DNA from: Chlamydiota bacterium
GTDB taxonomy: Bacteria; Chlamydiota; Chlamydiia; Chlamydiales; Rhabdochlamydiaceae
Reading direction: 5' to 3'
Assembly: GCA_026398435.1 (NCBI GenBank)
Contig: JAPLSW010000050.1
Span: 1-64,000 of the forward strand
Length of the DNA: 64,000 bases
The position numbers were made by a program, and so were the translations under genes. Under the pieces are notes generated by a model. The model did not search any database and was not told the DNA's origin. It was given only the letters and a program-made list of their open reading frames with translations. Positions 44,303 to 54,996 of the stretch are shown one piece after another. Position 1 is the first letter of the stretch; each line of letters opens with the position of its first letter.

Positions 44303-45742
44303 CTATACAACTCCCTTTAGCTCTATTTGCTTTCTTGTCACAAAGGAAACCACGTAAATAAAAATAAGACTTAATGCAAAAGCCGGTATCATGGGGACAA
44401 TAACAAGACTTGTTATATATGGGTTAATACTTGGCCAAGTCGCGGCGATTACTCCACCAACGGATATGCCAGCAATCGCTCCAAAACGATTCACCGATTG
44501 CGAATATAAAGAGCAGAGGATCAAAGGACCAAAAGCGCTTCCTAGCCCACACCATGCGTACTCTACAATAGACATAATCGTAGCACTTTGACCATAAGCT
44601 AGGAAAAAGGCGACCGCTGCAAAAATAACAATTCCTATACGAGATGCATAAATGACTTCTTTTGATGTTGCATTTTTTTTAAGCATACCTCGATAAAAAT
44701 CCTCAGAAAGTACTGTTGCAGCTACGAGAATCTGTGAATCCATCGTAGACATATTAGCTGCAAAAATACCACAGATGATAAAGGCTGCTAAAAACGGAAA
44801 AAAAAGAATCTTTGTCATTTCGACAAAGACCATTTCAGGTTTTGCAAGGCCCTCTGGAAAAAAGGCAACCCCTATAAAACCAACAGCGGCAGCGCTTGCC
44901 AAAGCCAAAAACTGCCATGACATTCCTAGATATTTTGACTTTTTCAAGTCGTCAACGTTTTTAATGCCCATAAATTTCGTGATAATATGAGGCTGACCAA
45001 AATAACCGATACCCCATCCTACAGACAAAGTAAAGATCGCAAAAAAGGAAAGAAAGGAATAGTCAGGTATAAGGGAAAGACTCATCCCTTTTTCCTCCAG
45101 AGCTAGCAAAACCTCAGAGACCCCTCCAACATGAATACAAGCAATGATAGGAACAAGCATTACCATAGCTAGTAAAAAGACCCCCTGGACAAAATCGGTC
45201 CATGCCACAGAAACAAAACCTCCAACGAGCACGTAACTGACTACCACAATGAGAGAAACTGAAATCCCGATATAATAGTTAATGGAAAAAAGACCTTCAA
45301 AAAGGCGGCCAGTAGCGACAAGACCTGCCGAAAAATAATAAGTCATAAAAAAAAGAATCATCACAGCACTTATCGTCCGAATAACCCCTGAGGTATCCCC
45401 ATAACGGCGCTCAAAAAATGTGGAAAGGGTATAGCTGTCATATTTTTCCGTGGCCCTGCGAAGACGAGGCGCAATAATATGCCAATTAAAAAACATGCCA
45501 ACAAGTAACCCTATAGCCACCCATAGCTTGTAGGGGCCGGCAATAAAAATTGCCATAGGAAAGGCCATAAAAAGCCAAGAGCTCATATCATCTGCATGAG
45601 CAGAAATTGCCGTTACCCAGTAGTTAAGATTCCGATTGCCTAAAGCAAAATCCTTTTCTGTAGCATTTTTCCTTCGAGAACATATTCCAATTGTTACAAG
45701 CATCGCAAAATAGAGTGCAATTGCTACTAGTTGAGTTACCAT
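44303..45742 (-). CDS. putP: Sodium/proline symporter PutP
   Basis: A 479-residue sodium:solute symporter with about 13 membrane segments. The start (ATEKDFALGNRNLNYWVTAISAHADDMSSWLFMAFP) and FNWHIIAPRLRRATEKYDSYTLSTFFERRY are strongly PutP-like. GGAG lies five bases before ATG 45742; the frame extends further but the extension is not needed. It imports proline, which the putA product nearby (49502) can oxidise. Confidence 0.92.
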   Translation of the reverse strand: MVTQLVAIALYFAMLVTIGICSRRKNATEKDFALGNRNLNYWVTAISAHADDMSSWLFMAFPMAIFIAGPYKLWVAIGLLVGMFFNWHIIAPRLRRATEKYDSYTLSTFFERRYGDTSGVIRTISAVMILFFMTYYFSAGLVATGRLFEGLFSINYYIGISVSLIVVVSYVLVGGFVSVAWTDFVQGVFLLAMVMLVPIIACIHVGGVSEVLLALEEKGMSLSLIPDYSFLSFFAIFTLSVGWGIGYFGQPHIITKFMGIKNVDDLKKSKYLGMSWQFLALASAAAVGFIGVAFFPEGLAKPEMVFVEMTKILFFPFLAAFIICGIFAANMSTMDSQILVAATVLSEDFYRGMLKKNATSKEVIYASRIGIVIFAAVAFFLAYGQSATIMSIVEYAWCGLGSAFGPLILCSLYSQSVNRFGAIAGISVGGVIAATWPSINPYITSLVIVPMIPAFALSLIFIYVVSFVTRKQIELKGVV

Positions 45743-45972
45743 AATTCTCCAAGGATAAAGTGGCCAAAAGCACATCCCCTGCTTCAAAAGGAGGATATAA
45801 ACATATTTTAGTAAGAATAAGTAAAAACAGCGTCAATGCTAGCAGGAGGGACTGTTAAAATACAATTTCCTTCTGCAGGACTTTGTACAAGTGGCAGATG
45901 ATGTTTTATGGGAAAAACACATAGAGGAATGGAAGAGGAATTTTCCAGAAAAAAACACGCTAAAAAATGGGC

Positions 45973-46008
45973 AAAAAAAAGCTGCGAAAATCTTCGCAGC
46001 TTTTTTTT
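45973..46008 (-). terminator. Rho-independent terminator of groESL
   Basis: GCTGCGAA / TTCGCAGC with a 4-nt loop, flanked by A8 and T8, 23 bases after the groEL stop. Symmetrical, so it could act in both directions. Confidence 0.88.
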
Positions 46009-46030
46009 CGGAGAGAATTGACAGAAGAAA

Positions 46031-47716
<1,686 letters not shown>

Positions 47717-47728
47717 TTAATATTGGTT

Positions 47729-48028
47729 TTAGCAGAGTACGCCTAGGATGTCTTCTTCAGACATGATTAGGTATTCTTCGTCTTGGGCTGTAGTTTTTAC
47801 CTCTGTCCCAGCGTAGGCAGTAAATAGTACGGTGTCGCCAATTTGTACAGTCATCTTTTTGGCATTTCCCTCTTCATCCATCTTACCAGGACCAACAGCT
47901 ACAACATCACCTTGTTTAGGTTTTTCTTGTGCAGAATCAGGAAGGATAATTCCCCCACGCGTTGTTCTTACTTGAGAACGTTTTACAAGAACTCTATTTC
48001 CAAGCGGCTTAATATGCTCAACAGACAT
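47729..48028 (-). CDS. groES: 10-kDa co-chaperonin GroES
   Basis: A 99-residue full-length GroES: IKPLGNRVLVKR, a mobile loop RTTRGGIILPDSAQEKPKQG, and VAVGPG. It caps GroEL. It is the first gene of the operon, with a sigma-70-type promoter and a CIRCE-like element upstream. Confidence 0.97.
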   Translation of the reverse strand: MSVEHIKPLGNRVLVKRSQVRTTRGGIILPDSAQEKPKQGDVVAVGPGKMDEEGNAKKMTVQIGDTVLFTAYAGTEVKTTAQDEEYLIMSEEDILGVLC

Positions 48029-48068
48029 AAGATTTCTCCTTTGAAATTTTTCTTAATTTAAAAGGGAA

Positions 48069-48097
48069 AGCTTATGTCTTCAGGAAATTTTTGTCAA
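48069..48097 (-). promoter_or_regulatory. groESL promoter
   Basis: On the minus strand, TTGACA (48097-48092) and TAAGCT (48074-48069) are separated by exactly 17 bases, about 40 bases before the groES ATG. This is a near-consensus vegetative promoter. Confidence 0.75.
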
Positions 48098-48114
48098 TAA
48101 ACGAGCCTGCGATT

Positions 48115-48141
48115 TTAGCAAACAAAATCGGCAACTGCTAA
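48115..48141 (-). promoter_or_regulatory. CIRCE-like HrcA operator upstream of groES
   Basis: On the minus strand TTAGCAGTT-N9-GTTTGCTAA has the 9-9-9 geometry and the outer TTAGCA/TGCTAA of the CIRCE element, with changed inner bases. It lies about 18 bases upstream of the -35 box, which is farther upstream than usual. Confidence 0.6.
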
Positions 48142-48142
48142 A

Positions 48143-49375
48143 TTAATAAAGAAGGTATTTTTTTCTTTGGAGTGAAAACTGCTCTCTTTCATTTTTTTGG
48201 TATTGGATAAGCTTCCATGCAGGATATTTTTCGTCTGTCAGCAGGGAAAGCATTTCACTATTACCGCAAGCCATACAAAACTGGTTTCTATGGGTAGCAT
48301 CGAGCTTGCTAAGACATTTTTTTAAATGCTGAGGGTACATACTTTTAAGAACACCCAGGAGAAGGTATTGCACGGTCAGCGGCTTAAATGTCTCTTTGCT
48401 CGTTACAACGAGCAAGACCCCCTCACAAGACTCTCCTTTGTACAGCCCCGAATGGGGGCGGCAATGAAAAGGAACAAACTTTACGCCGGATAACTTCTGC
48501 CCGTTCAGAGCGTCAGCAAAAGCGGAAGCTTTAATCCAGGGAGCCCCTACTACTTTAAAGGGCAGAGTATATCCGATCCCTATGCTCACAACACCGAGAG
48601 ATCCAATAATCCCCGTCGTTGCGTAGAAAAGGGGAGAATCTGCCTCCGGAATATAAGGACTTGTCGGAATCCAGGGCAACTGCGTATCCCTAAATGCCAT
48701 TTCCCGTTTCCATCCTCTCATAGGAACGACCGTTAGATTGCATCCCACTTTATATTCTGAATTAAAAAAGCGAGCAAGCTCGCCAATGGTTAACCCATGG
48801 CAATAAGGGATATTTACGTATCCTAGAAACGACCTCCACTTTTCCTGGAGCATGGGACCATCTACGATGTGCCCCCCGATGGGATTCGGGCGGTCTAAAA
48901 CAATGACGGGGATGTGGTATTTTGCCGCCTCTTCCATCACATAAAATAAGGTCGTGGCATAGGTATAGGATCTAGAACCGATATCCTGGATGTCATAGAC
49001 GAGGACATCGATATTGCGGAGCATCTTTTCTGTCGGCCTTCTGGTTTTTCCATATAAGCTATATACCGGAATCCCTTTAAAATTAGGGATATCATCAATG
49101 GCTCCATCTGCATGTACTTCTCCTCGAAATCCATGTTCCGGAGCAAAAAGAGCCACCAGCCGAAAGCCTTCTGTATTTTGCAGGAAAAGCTCATAGGTCG
49201 GTGTAAGATCCGAGTTAACTCCTGTGTGATTGGTAACCAAGCCCACTCTTTTACCCATAAGAGAAGCGGCATGTCCTTCCTTAAAAAAGATATCTACACC
49301 CGGGTCTACTTTCTTGCAGTAGGAGATACTGGGCATCCCTAAAAAGAGAGTAATAACCCATAAAATCTTTAGCAT
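48143..49375 (-). CDS. NamZ-like exo-beta-N-acetylmuramidase (DUF1343)
   Basis: A 410-residue secreted protein with signal peptide (MLKILWVITLFLGMPSISYC). Family hallmarks: GKRVGLVTNHTG, LFAPEHGFRGE, GIPVYSLYGKTRRPTE, DVLVYDIQDIGSRSYTY, VLDRPNPIGG and PNIPYCHGLTIGE-like NIPYCHGLTIGELA. NamZ removes terminal N-acetylmuramic acid from peptidoglycan fragments. In an organism with little peptidoglycan this points to wall recycling or to processing of septal peptidoglycan. It ends just before the CIRCE-like element. Confidence 0.85.
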   Translation of the reverse strand: MLKILWVITLFLGMPSISYCKKVDPGVDIFFKEGHAASLMGKRVGLVTNHTGVNSDLTPTYELFLQNTEGFRLVALFAPEHGFRGEVHADGAIDDIPNFKGIPVYSLYGKTRRPTEKMLRNIDVLVYDIQDIGSRSYTYATTLFYVMEEAAKYHIPVIVLDRPNPIGGHIVDGPMLQEKWRSFLGYVNIPYCHGLTIGELARFFNSEYKVGCNLTVVPMRGWKREMAFRDTQLPWIPTSPYIPEADSPLFYATTGIIGSLGVVSIGIGYTLPFKVVGAPWIKASAFADALNGQKLSGVKFVPFHCRPHSGLYKGESCEGVLLVVTSKETFKPLTVQYLLLGVLKSMYPQHLKKCLSKLDATHRNQFCMACGNSEMLSLLTDEKYPAWKLIQYQKNEREQFSLQRKKYLLY

Positions 49376-49501
49376 CAGAGCAGCTCCACTTAAAATAGAA
49401 AAGTTTCAGTTATTATTAATAAATCATAATAAAGTCTTTAAGTAAACAAATCGTTTGTGATATTAAAAAATTAACTTACCATAGTTAGGAGCTAATCTAT
49501 T

Positions 49502-52500
49502 ATGTCGATCTCTAGACAGACTGAATCCATTCCCATGAAAAAGGCTTTTGAAATCCTCGACGAAAAAAAAGCGATAGAACTCGCCTCATGCATGCTAGAG
49601 GAGGCAGATAGAACGCAGACCTATGGAGAGAAAAAAAAGCAAGAGCAGCTCGCCCGGATGATGAAAGACCCTAAAGGCAAAGCCTTCACTACCTGCATGA
49701 CAGACCAAGGATTCAGGAGCCATACACCCCCCCGCGTAGCAAATCAAATCAACTACCTCATCGACCAGTTCGGAATACCTACGTATTTCGATCCGTTTAA
49801 AAGACTACAGCTCGGCGCCTTTAGAGTCTTTTCTCCGATTATTTCTCACATTCTTGTTCCCCTTGTGACATTCATGCTACGGAAAGAAACTTCCTCAGTG
49901 ATTTTACCGGGAGAACAAGCGGCCCTATCCAAACACATGAAGCTGCGCAGAGAACAAGGGGTGAGGATTAACCTCAACCACCTTGGAGAAGCAATCCTCG
50001 GTGAAAAGGAAGCCCAAAGAAAGCTAAATGTATACTTGGAAGATTTAAGACGTGATGACATCGAATATATCTCTATCAAAATATCTACGATATTTAGCCA
50101 GATCAACCTCCTAGCCTGGGAAAATACGATAGAATGCATTTCTCTCAAACTAAGAGAGCTCTACCGAGTGGCCATGAACCACACCTTTACTCGGGCAGAT
50201 GGATCTAAGAGCATAAAATTTGTAAACCTCGACATGGAAGAATATAAGGATCTGGTTCTTACCAAAGAGGTTTTTATAAAGGTATTATCTGAACCGGAAT
50301 TCCATCATTTCTCTGCAGGGATCGTACTCCAAGCCTACCTTCCTGATTCTTATGAAATCCAAAAAGAGCTCACCGAATGGGCCATGCAAAGGATGAGTAA
50401 AGGAGGAGCTCCCATTAAGATCCGTATTGTAAAGGGAGCAAACCTTGCGATGGAGCAGTTTGAAGCGAGCCTCCGCCTCTGGAGCCAAGCTCCTTATAAA
50501 TCCAAAGCAGAAGTGGATGCTAACTACAAAAGAATGGTCACCTATGGCTGCATTACCGAGCATGCAAAAGCAGTTCACCTCGGCATTGGAAGCCATAACT
50601 TGTTCGATATAGCTTACTCGATGCTTCTAAGAGCTGAATATAAAGTAGAAACAGATGTCTCCTTTGAGATGTTAGAGGGAATGGCCGATCATATCCGAAG
50701 AGTCGTACAACGACTCTCCGGAGATATGCTCCTATACTGCCCTGTTGCCACCAAAGAAGATTTTCAAAGCGCGATCGCCTATCTCATCCGCCGTCTTGAT
50801 GAAAATACAGGGCCTGAAAACTTCCTTCGCTACACCTTTGGCATGAAACCCGGTAGTCCCGACTGGCAATCCCAAGTCCTCCTATTTGTAAAAGCTTGTG
50901 GAGAAATGGACAAGGTCAGCGCCTCTTCCCGCAGAAAGCAAAATAAGTTCGATCCTTCTCGCCACTTCGACCCCAAAGACCATTTCGAAAATGAGGCAGA
51001 CACTGACTTTTCTTTAGCCTCTAATAGAAAATGGGCTGAAGGAATCGTTACAAAATGGCATCACAAAAATATCCCTACCATACCTTGTGTCATCGAGGGA
51101 AAAGAAGTCCACGAGCCAAGCTCTCTTGGCCACGGCGCGGACCCTGCCTATCCCGATAAGCCACTTTATAGCTTCACAATGGCAAATTGGGACCACGTGA
51201 ACAAAGCCATAGAGTGCGCAAAAAAAGAAGAAAAGGCTTGGGGACAAATTAGCGTAACCCATAAAGCAGAAATTCTTGCGAATGTCGCACAAAAAATGAG
51301 AGAAAAACGGGGAGATCTCATCGGCGCCATGATGGCCGATGGGGGTAAAACCATCTTGGAAGGGGACCCTGAAGTATCGGAAGCCATCGACTTTGTCGAA
51401 TACTACCTGCGCGCTATGATGAAGATGCACTCTTGCAAAGATCTCTCTTGGACTCCGAAAGGGACAGTTCTCATCACTCCCCCATGGAACTTCCCAGTAT
51501 CTATTCCGACAGGTGGCATATGCGCGGCTCTAGCGGCCGGCAACTGCGTCCTGTTTAAACCGGCGCCAGAAGCGGTGCTTAGTGGATGGACTCTTGTGAA
51601 TATCCTATGGGATGCAGGTATTCCTAAAAAAGCCCTCCAATTTTTTAGCTGCGTAGATGAACCAGTGGGTAGTAAACTTATTGCCGATCCAAGGATCTCA
51701 GCTATTATTTTAACCGGAGCTTCTTCAACAGCCACTTTCTTCCAAAAGCTCAACCCCAACTTAGAACTTTTTGCAGAGACCGGAGGGAAAAATGCCCTCA
51801 TCATCACAGCAATGGCTGACCGCGATCTTGCGATCAAAGACCTTGTCCATTCCGCCTTTGGCCACTCAGGCCAAAAGTGTAGCGCGGCAAGTCTTGGGAT
51901 ACTCGAAGCCGAAGTTTATGATGACCCCCATTTCCTTACCCAACTTAAAGATGCCACAGAAAGTTTAACCGTCGGTCCCGCATGGAACCTCTCTTCAAAG
52001 GTAACTCCCATCATTAGAGAGGCAAATAATGATCTTCTTAAAGGTCTCACAACACTTGAGCCTGGGGAAGAGTGGCTCGTAAAACCCAAACAAGATCCAA
52101 ATAACCCCCTTATGTGGTCTCCCGGCATAAAACTTGGCGTGAAAGAAAATAGCTTCATGCACCAAACCGAGCTCTTTGGCCCGGTCCTCGGCCTTATGAG
52201 AGCAAGCAGCCTAGACCACGCTATACAACTAGCTAACGGAACACCTTATGGGCTCACATCAGGGATCAGCAGTCTCGATGAACGGGAACATAGAAAGTGG
52301 CTCGATAGGATAGAAGCTGGCAACTGCTACATCAATAGAACGATCACCGGTGCCATTGTAAAAAGGCAGCCATTTGGTGGCTGCAAAGCCAGCAGCTTTG
52401 GACATGGTTCTAAGGCTGGTGGCCCCAACTACCTATTCCAATTTGCAATTCCCTCGCAAGCTTCCCTGCCTCAAGAAAAACATCCCGTATCCAATGCGGT

Positions 52501-53113
52501 CAATGAACTCACCCTCTTCCTACAGAAAGTCACTTTATCTGCAGAGGAACTTGGGGTTTGGTTTGCAAGCATTGCAAACTATTCTTTCTGGTCGGATAAA
52601 TTCAAACAGACCCAAGGCCATTGTAAGATAGAAGGACAGGGGGATCTCGTCGTTGGACAAGACAACATGCTCCTCTATAAACCTCACAAGAACATGTGCT
52701 TTAGGATACAAAAAAATGACGCTTCCTTAGACATCTTTAGAGTGATTGCGGCAGCTCTTAGCTGCCACACACCGATGGAAATCAGCTGGACAAAAGATGA
52801 AACTCCGATAGCGATTCACGACAGATGGAAACACGCTTTCCCCTCTTTACACTTTAAAGAGGAATCAGAAAGCGCTTTTCTTGAAAGGATCAAAAAAGGA
52901 TCTATTAAAAGGGTTCGCTTAATTTCCAAACCATCTGAAGCTCTAAAAAAGAGCGCAGCTGAAGTAAGCTGCTATCTCTGCCATCTTCCGGTTCTTGCAA
53001 GTGGAAGGGTCGAGCTTCTAAACTACTTAAGAGAGATGGCACTAAGTGTTGACTACCATAGATATGGTAATCTGGGAGTTCGAGAAGGAGAACACAGGAA
53101 TCCTATTCTCTAA
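49502..53113 (+). CDS. putA: Bifunctional proline dehydrogenase / P5C dehydrogenase PutA
   Basis: A 1203-residue enzyme. The N-terminal PRODH barrel (about residues 60-470; RIVKGANLAMEQFE, EHAKAVHLGIGSHN) oxidises proline to P5C with FAD. The C-terminal ALDH domain (about 550-1010) has TPPWNFPVSIPTGG, the Glu of ETGGKNALI and catalytic Cys793 in GHSGQKCSAAS, and makes glutamate. The N-terminal DNA-binding domain of trifunctional PutA is absent. AGGAG precedes the ATG. Together with putP it allows use of host proline. Its last 40 bases recur at 54220. Confidence 0.93.
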   Translation: MSISRQTESIPMKKAFEILDEKKAIELASCMLEEADRTQTYGEKKKQEQLARMMKDPKGKAFTTCMTDQGFRSHTPPRVANQINYLIDQFGIPTYFDPFKRLQLGAFRVFSPIISHILVPLVTFMLRKETSSVILPGEQAALSKHMKLRREQGVRINLNHLGEAILGEKEAQRKLNVYLEDLRRDDIEYISIKISTIFSQINLLAWENTIECISLKLRELYRVAMNHTFTRADGSKSIKFVNLDMEEYKDLVLTKEVFIKVLSEPEFHHFSAGIVLQAYLPDSYEIQKELTEWAMQRMSKGGAPIKIRIVKGANLAMEQFEASLRLWSQAPYKSKAEVDANYKRMVTYGCITEHAKAVHLGIGSHNLFDIAYSMLLRAEYKVETDVSFEMLEGMADHIRRVVQRLSGDMLLYCPVATKEDFQSAIAYLIRRLDENTGPENFLRYTFGMKPGSPDWQSQVLLFVKACGEMDKVSASSRRKQNKFDPSRHFDPKDHFENEADTDFSLASNRKWAEGIVTKWHHKNIPTIPCVIEGKEVHEPSSLGHGADPAYPDKPLYSFTMANWDHVNKAIECAKKEEKAWGQISVTHKAEILANVAQKMREKRGDLIGAMMADGGKTILEGDPEVSEAIDFVEYYLRAMMKMHSCKDLSWTPKGTVLITPPWNFPVSIPTGGICAALAAGNCVLFKPAPEAVLSGWTLVNILWDAGIPKKALQFFSCVDEPVGSKLIADPRISAIILTGASSTATFFQKLNPNLELFAETGGKNALIITAMADRDLAIKDLVHSAFGHSGQKCSAASLGILEAEVYDDPHFLTQLKDATESLTVGPAWNLSSKVTPIIREANNDLLKGLTTLEPGEEWLVKPKQDPNNPLMWSPGIKLGVKENSFMHQTELFGPVLGLMRASSLDHAIQLANGTPYGLTSGISSLDEREHRKWLDRIEAGNCYINRTITGAIVKRQPFGGCKASSFGHGSKAGGPNYLFQFAIPSQASLPQEKHPVSNAVNELTLFLQKVTLSAEELGVWFASIANYSFWSDKFKQTQGHCKIEGQGDLVVGQDNMLLYKPHKNMCFRIQKNDASLDIFRVIAAALSCHTPMEISWTKDETPIAIHDRWKHAFPSLHFKEESESAFLERIKKGSIKRVRLISKPSEALKKSAAEVSCYLCHLPVLASGRVELLNYLREMALSVDYHRYGNLGVREGEHRNPIL
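53074..53113 (+). repeat. Direct repeat, left copy (3' end of putA)
   Basis: A 40-base segment coding for GVREGEHRNPIL and the stop codon of putA. It matches 54220-54259 in 38 of 40 bases. The Rpn-type nuclease gene lies between the copies. Confidence 0.9.
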
Positions 53114-53275
53114 CAAACATCGTGAATTAAGCTTTCTACTCTCTTAGTCACGGCAAGGCAATGAAAAAACCAATTCTATTGATGGGATCATAAACACACT
53201 TATCAATTAAAATTTTTAAGTTTTTTTTATCCGTTATTTTGCTAAACTGTTATAAATAGTAAAAGAGGGGTATTT

Positions 53276-54154
53276 ATGTCTCAGGTTAATCCTAGAGTAG
53301 ATTTAGCGTTTAAAAAAATATTTGGATCTTTAGAAAACAAAGACCTCTTAATCTCCTTTATTAACTCTGTCGTCTCAAAAGAAGATCAAGTAGTTGATAT
53401 CGAACTGCTTAACCCCTATAATCCAAAGAACTTTGCAGCAGATAAGCTTTCTGTTTTAGACATTAAAGCGAAAGACACCAAAGGCAATTACTATAATATT
53501 GAAGTGCAAATCAGCAACGAAGCAGACTATGACAAACGAGCACTATACTACTGGGCTAAACTCTACACCCAACAATTAAGTGAGTCGAAAGGTTATAAGC
53601 ATCTCCGTAAAGCTATAGGCATTCATGTCCTGAACTTTATCAGCATTCCCAACAACCCAAAGTATATCAATAAATTTATTATTTCCAATGAAGAGACAAA
53701 AGAGCGTCATTTTACTGACATGGAATTATATACCATTGAGCTTTGTAAATTCATTCAGGATGATAACCAAAATTTAGATGACTTACTTCCGAGAATAAAA
53801 AATGGACTCGATCGCTGGGCCACTTTTTTAACTAGAGCGTATTGTTTAGATCGAAATAATCTACCCCACGAACTCGATGATCCTTGCATCAAAAAAGCGA
53901 TAGAAGTCTTAAATATCATCAGCTTTAATGATGAGGAAAGAGACTTTTATGAGGGGCATCTCAAATGGCTTAGAATTGAAGAAAGTATTCTGGACAAGGT
54001 TAAAGCTGACGCTGAGGAAGAAGGAATGCAGAAAGGGATAGAAGAAGGAAAGAAAATTGTAGCTCGCAACCTTATCGCTTCTGGCATGCCTATAAATGTA
54101 ATTTCTGAATGCACCGGCTTATCAAAAGAAGAAATAGCTGATCTCTTAAAATAA
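53276..54154 (+). CDS. Rpn/PDDEXK-type nuclease family transposase-like protein
   Basis: A 292-residue member of the PD-(D/E)XK nuclease family transposase group (Rpn-like): VDLAFKKIFGS, LDIKAKDTKGNYYNIEVQI with the nuclease Asp/Glu/Gln pattern, YYWAKLYTQQL, and a C-terminal coiled region ending GLSKEEIADLLK. Relatives cut DNA and promote RecA-independent recombination. A promoter-like TATAAAT and GAGGGG lie before the ATG. The gene is enclosed by a 40-base direct repeat of the putA end, so it probably arrived by recombination. Confidence 0.9.
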   Translation: MSQVNPRVDLAFKKIFGSLENKDLLISFINSVVSKEDQVVDIELLNPYNPKNFAADKLSVLDIKAKDTKGNYYNIEVQISNEADYDKRALYYWAKLYTQQLSESKGYKHLRKAIGIHVLNFISIPNNPKYINKFIISNEETKERHFTDMELYTIELCKFIQDDNQNLDDLLPRIKNGLDRWATFLTRAYCLDRNNLPHELDDPCIKKAIEVLNIISFNDEERDFYEGHLKWLRIEESILDKVKADAEEEGMQKGIEEGKKIVARNLIASGMPINVISECTGLSKEEIADLLK

Positions 54155-54219
54155 CTTGTTCCCTTTTTTTTGAGCATTTTTGGATCCAAAAAAATGACAC
54201 ATCTCTGGCTGCAATATCA

Positions 54220-54259
54220 GGGCGTTCGAGAAGGAGAACACAGAAATCCTATTCTCTAA
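54220..54259 (+). repeat. Direct repeat, right copy
   Basis: This is the second copy of the putA 3' end. The frame GVREGEHRNPIL-stop is preserved; the two differences are one change before the first conserved codons and a synonymous AGG/AGA change. Upstream of it the putA sequence is lost. Confidence 0.9.
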
Positions 54260-54269
54260 AGGTATTCTG

Positions 54270-54638
54270 CTATGTTGTAAACAATACCTCTGAAGCTTTT
54301 GCCAATGCGGCATTAATATCCGGGAAAACTAGCGCCTGCCCAATTGCATCTATAAGTCCAAACTTTTTAAGATCCTGTCTGGTTTGTCCGTGCACGCCAG
54401 ATAAAAAAAGAAGGATCTCCTTCTTTTTGCATTCCTTATAAAACTCTTCAATTCCACACATACCAGATGCGTCAATAATGGAAACGGAACGCATCCTAAG
54501 AATGAAAACCTTCGGCGTAGTTGCGATGTTGTTTAAAATATCTCTAAGCATATTAGCGGCGCCAAAGAAAAATGGACCTTGAATTTCATAAACCTCAACC
54601 CCTTGAGGTACTATTTTTTTTGAGATATCATCAGCATC
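54270..54638 (-). pseudogene. STAS-domain remnant of a SulP anion transporter
   Basis: The frame reads DADDISKKIVPQGVEVYEI, then QGPFFFGAANMLRDIL, IIDASGMCGIEEFY and SGVHGQTRQDLKKFGLIDAIG. This is the STAS domain found at the C-terminus of SulP sulfate/bicarbonate transporters. The membrane part is missing: a stop lies immediately upstream and the preceding sequence belongs to another gene remnant. A downstream ATG at 54551 could still yield 93 residues, but as a fragment. Confidence 0.75.
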
Positions 54639-54712
54639 GCCTTAATAGAATTAGCATTCTCTTTAAATTCAAGAGTTTTACCTTCTCCGTGAGCAAGAAA
54701 TCCATCTAGCAT
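54611..54712 (-). pseudogene. N-terminal remnant of an AlbA_2 (Schlafen-like) protein
   Basis: From ATG 54712 (AGGAG seven bases upstream) the frame reads MLDGFLAHGEGKTLEFKEN, then ANSIKA, the typical start of AlbA_2 domain ATPase/regulators, and stops after about 33 codons where it meets the SulP remnant. The gene start and its leader are intact, the rest is deleted. Confidence 0.6.
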
Positions 54713-54996
54713 AGCCTTTTCTCCTATATTTAGAACTAGGAAGTTAACACGGAAGTCAAACACTTCCGCGTCGAAAATAAAAAAAATTTGGACATGTACT
54801 TGATAACTTACAACCAACATACAATCAATAACTTACTTTCAATTAAAAAGACAGCTGACGTCTTTCGAAAAAATCCTGGCTAGAGAACCTTTTCGGTCAG
54901 TTTTTCTATATCTAAGTTATCCTATGCCTTAGAATGGGTCCAGGTCTGAAAATCTTGACCAAATTTTTGTCTCGTAGGTGAATAATCCAACTCGGG
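54713..54996. other. Spacer between the gene remnants and the ABC operon
   Basis: About 280 bases. The left part is the leader of the AlbA_2 remnant with its palindrome. The right part has no gene, RNA or strong terminator that I can support. Confidence 0.4.
54750..54768. promoter_or_regulatory. Palindrome upstream of the AlbA_2 remnant
   Basis: CGGAAGT-caaac-ACTTCCG is a perfect 7-bp inverted repeat 38 bases upstream of the remnant's ATG, with an additional GGAAGT half-site at about 54739-54744. Likely the old operator of the lost gene. Confidence 0.5.
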
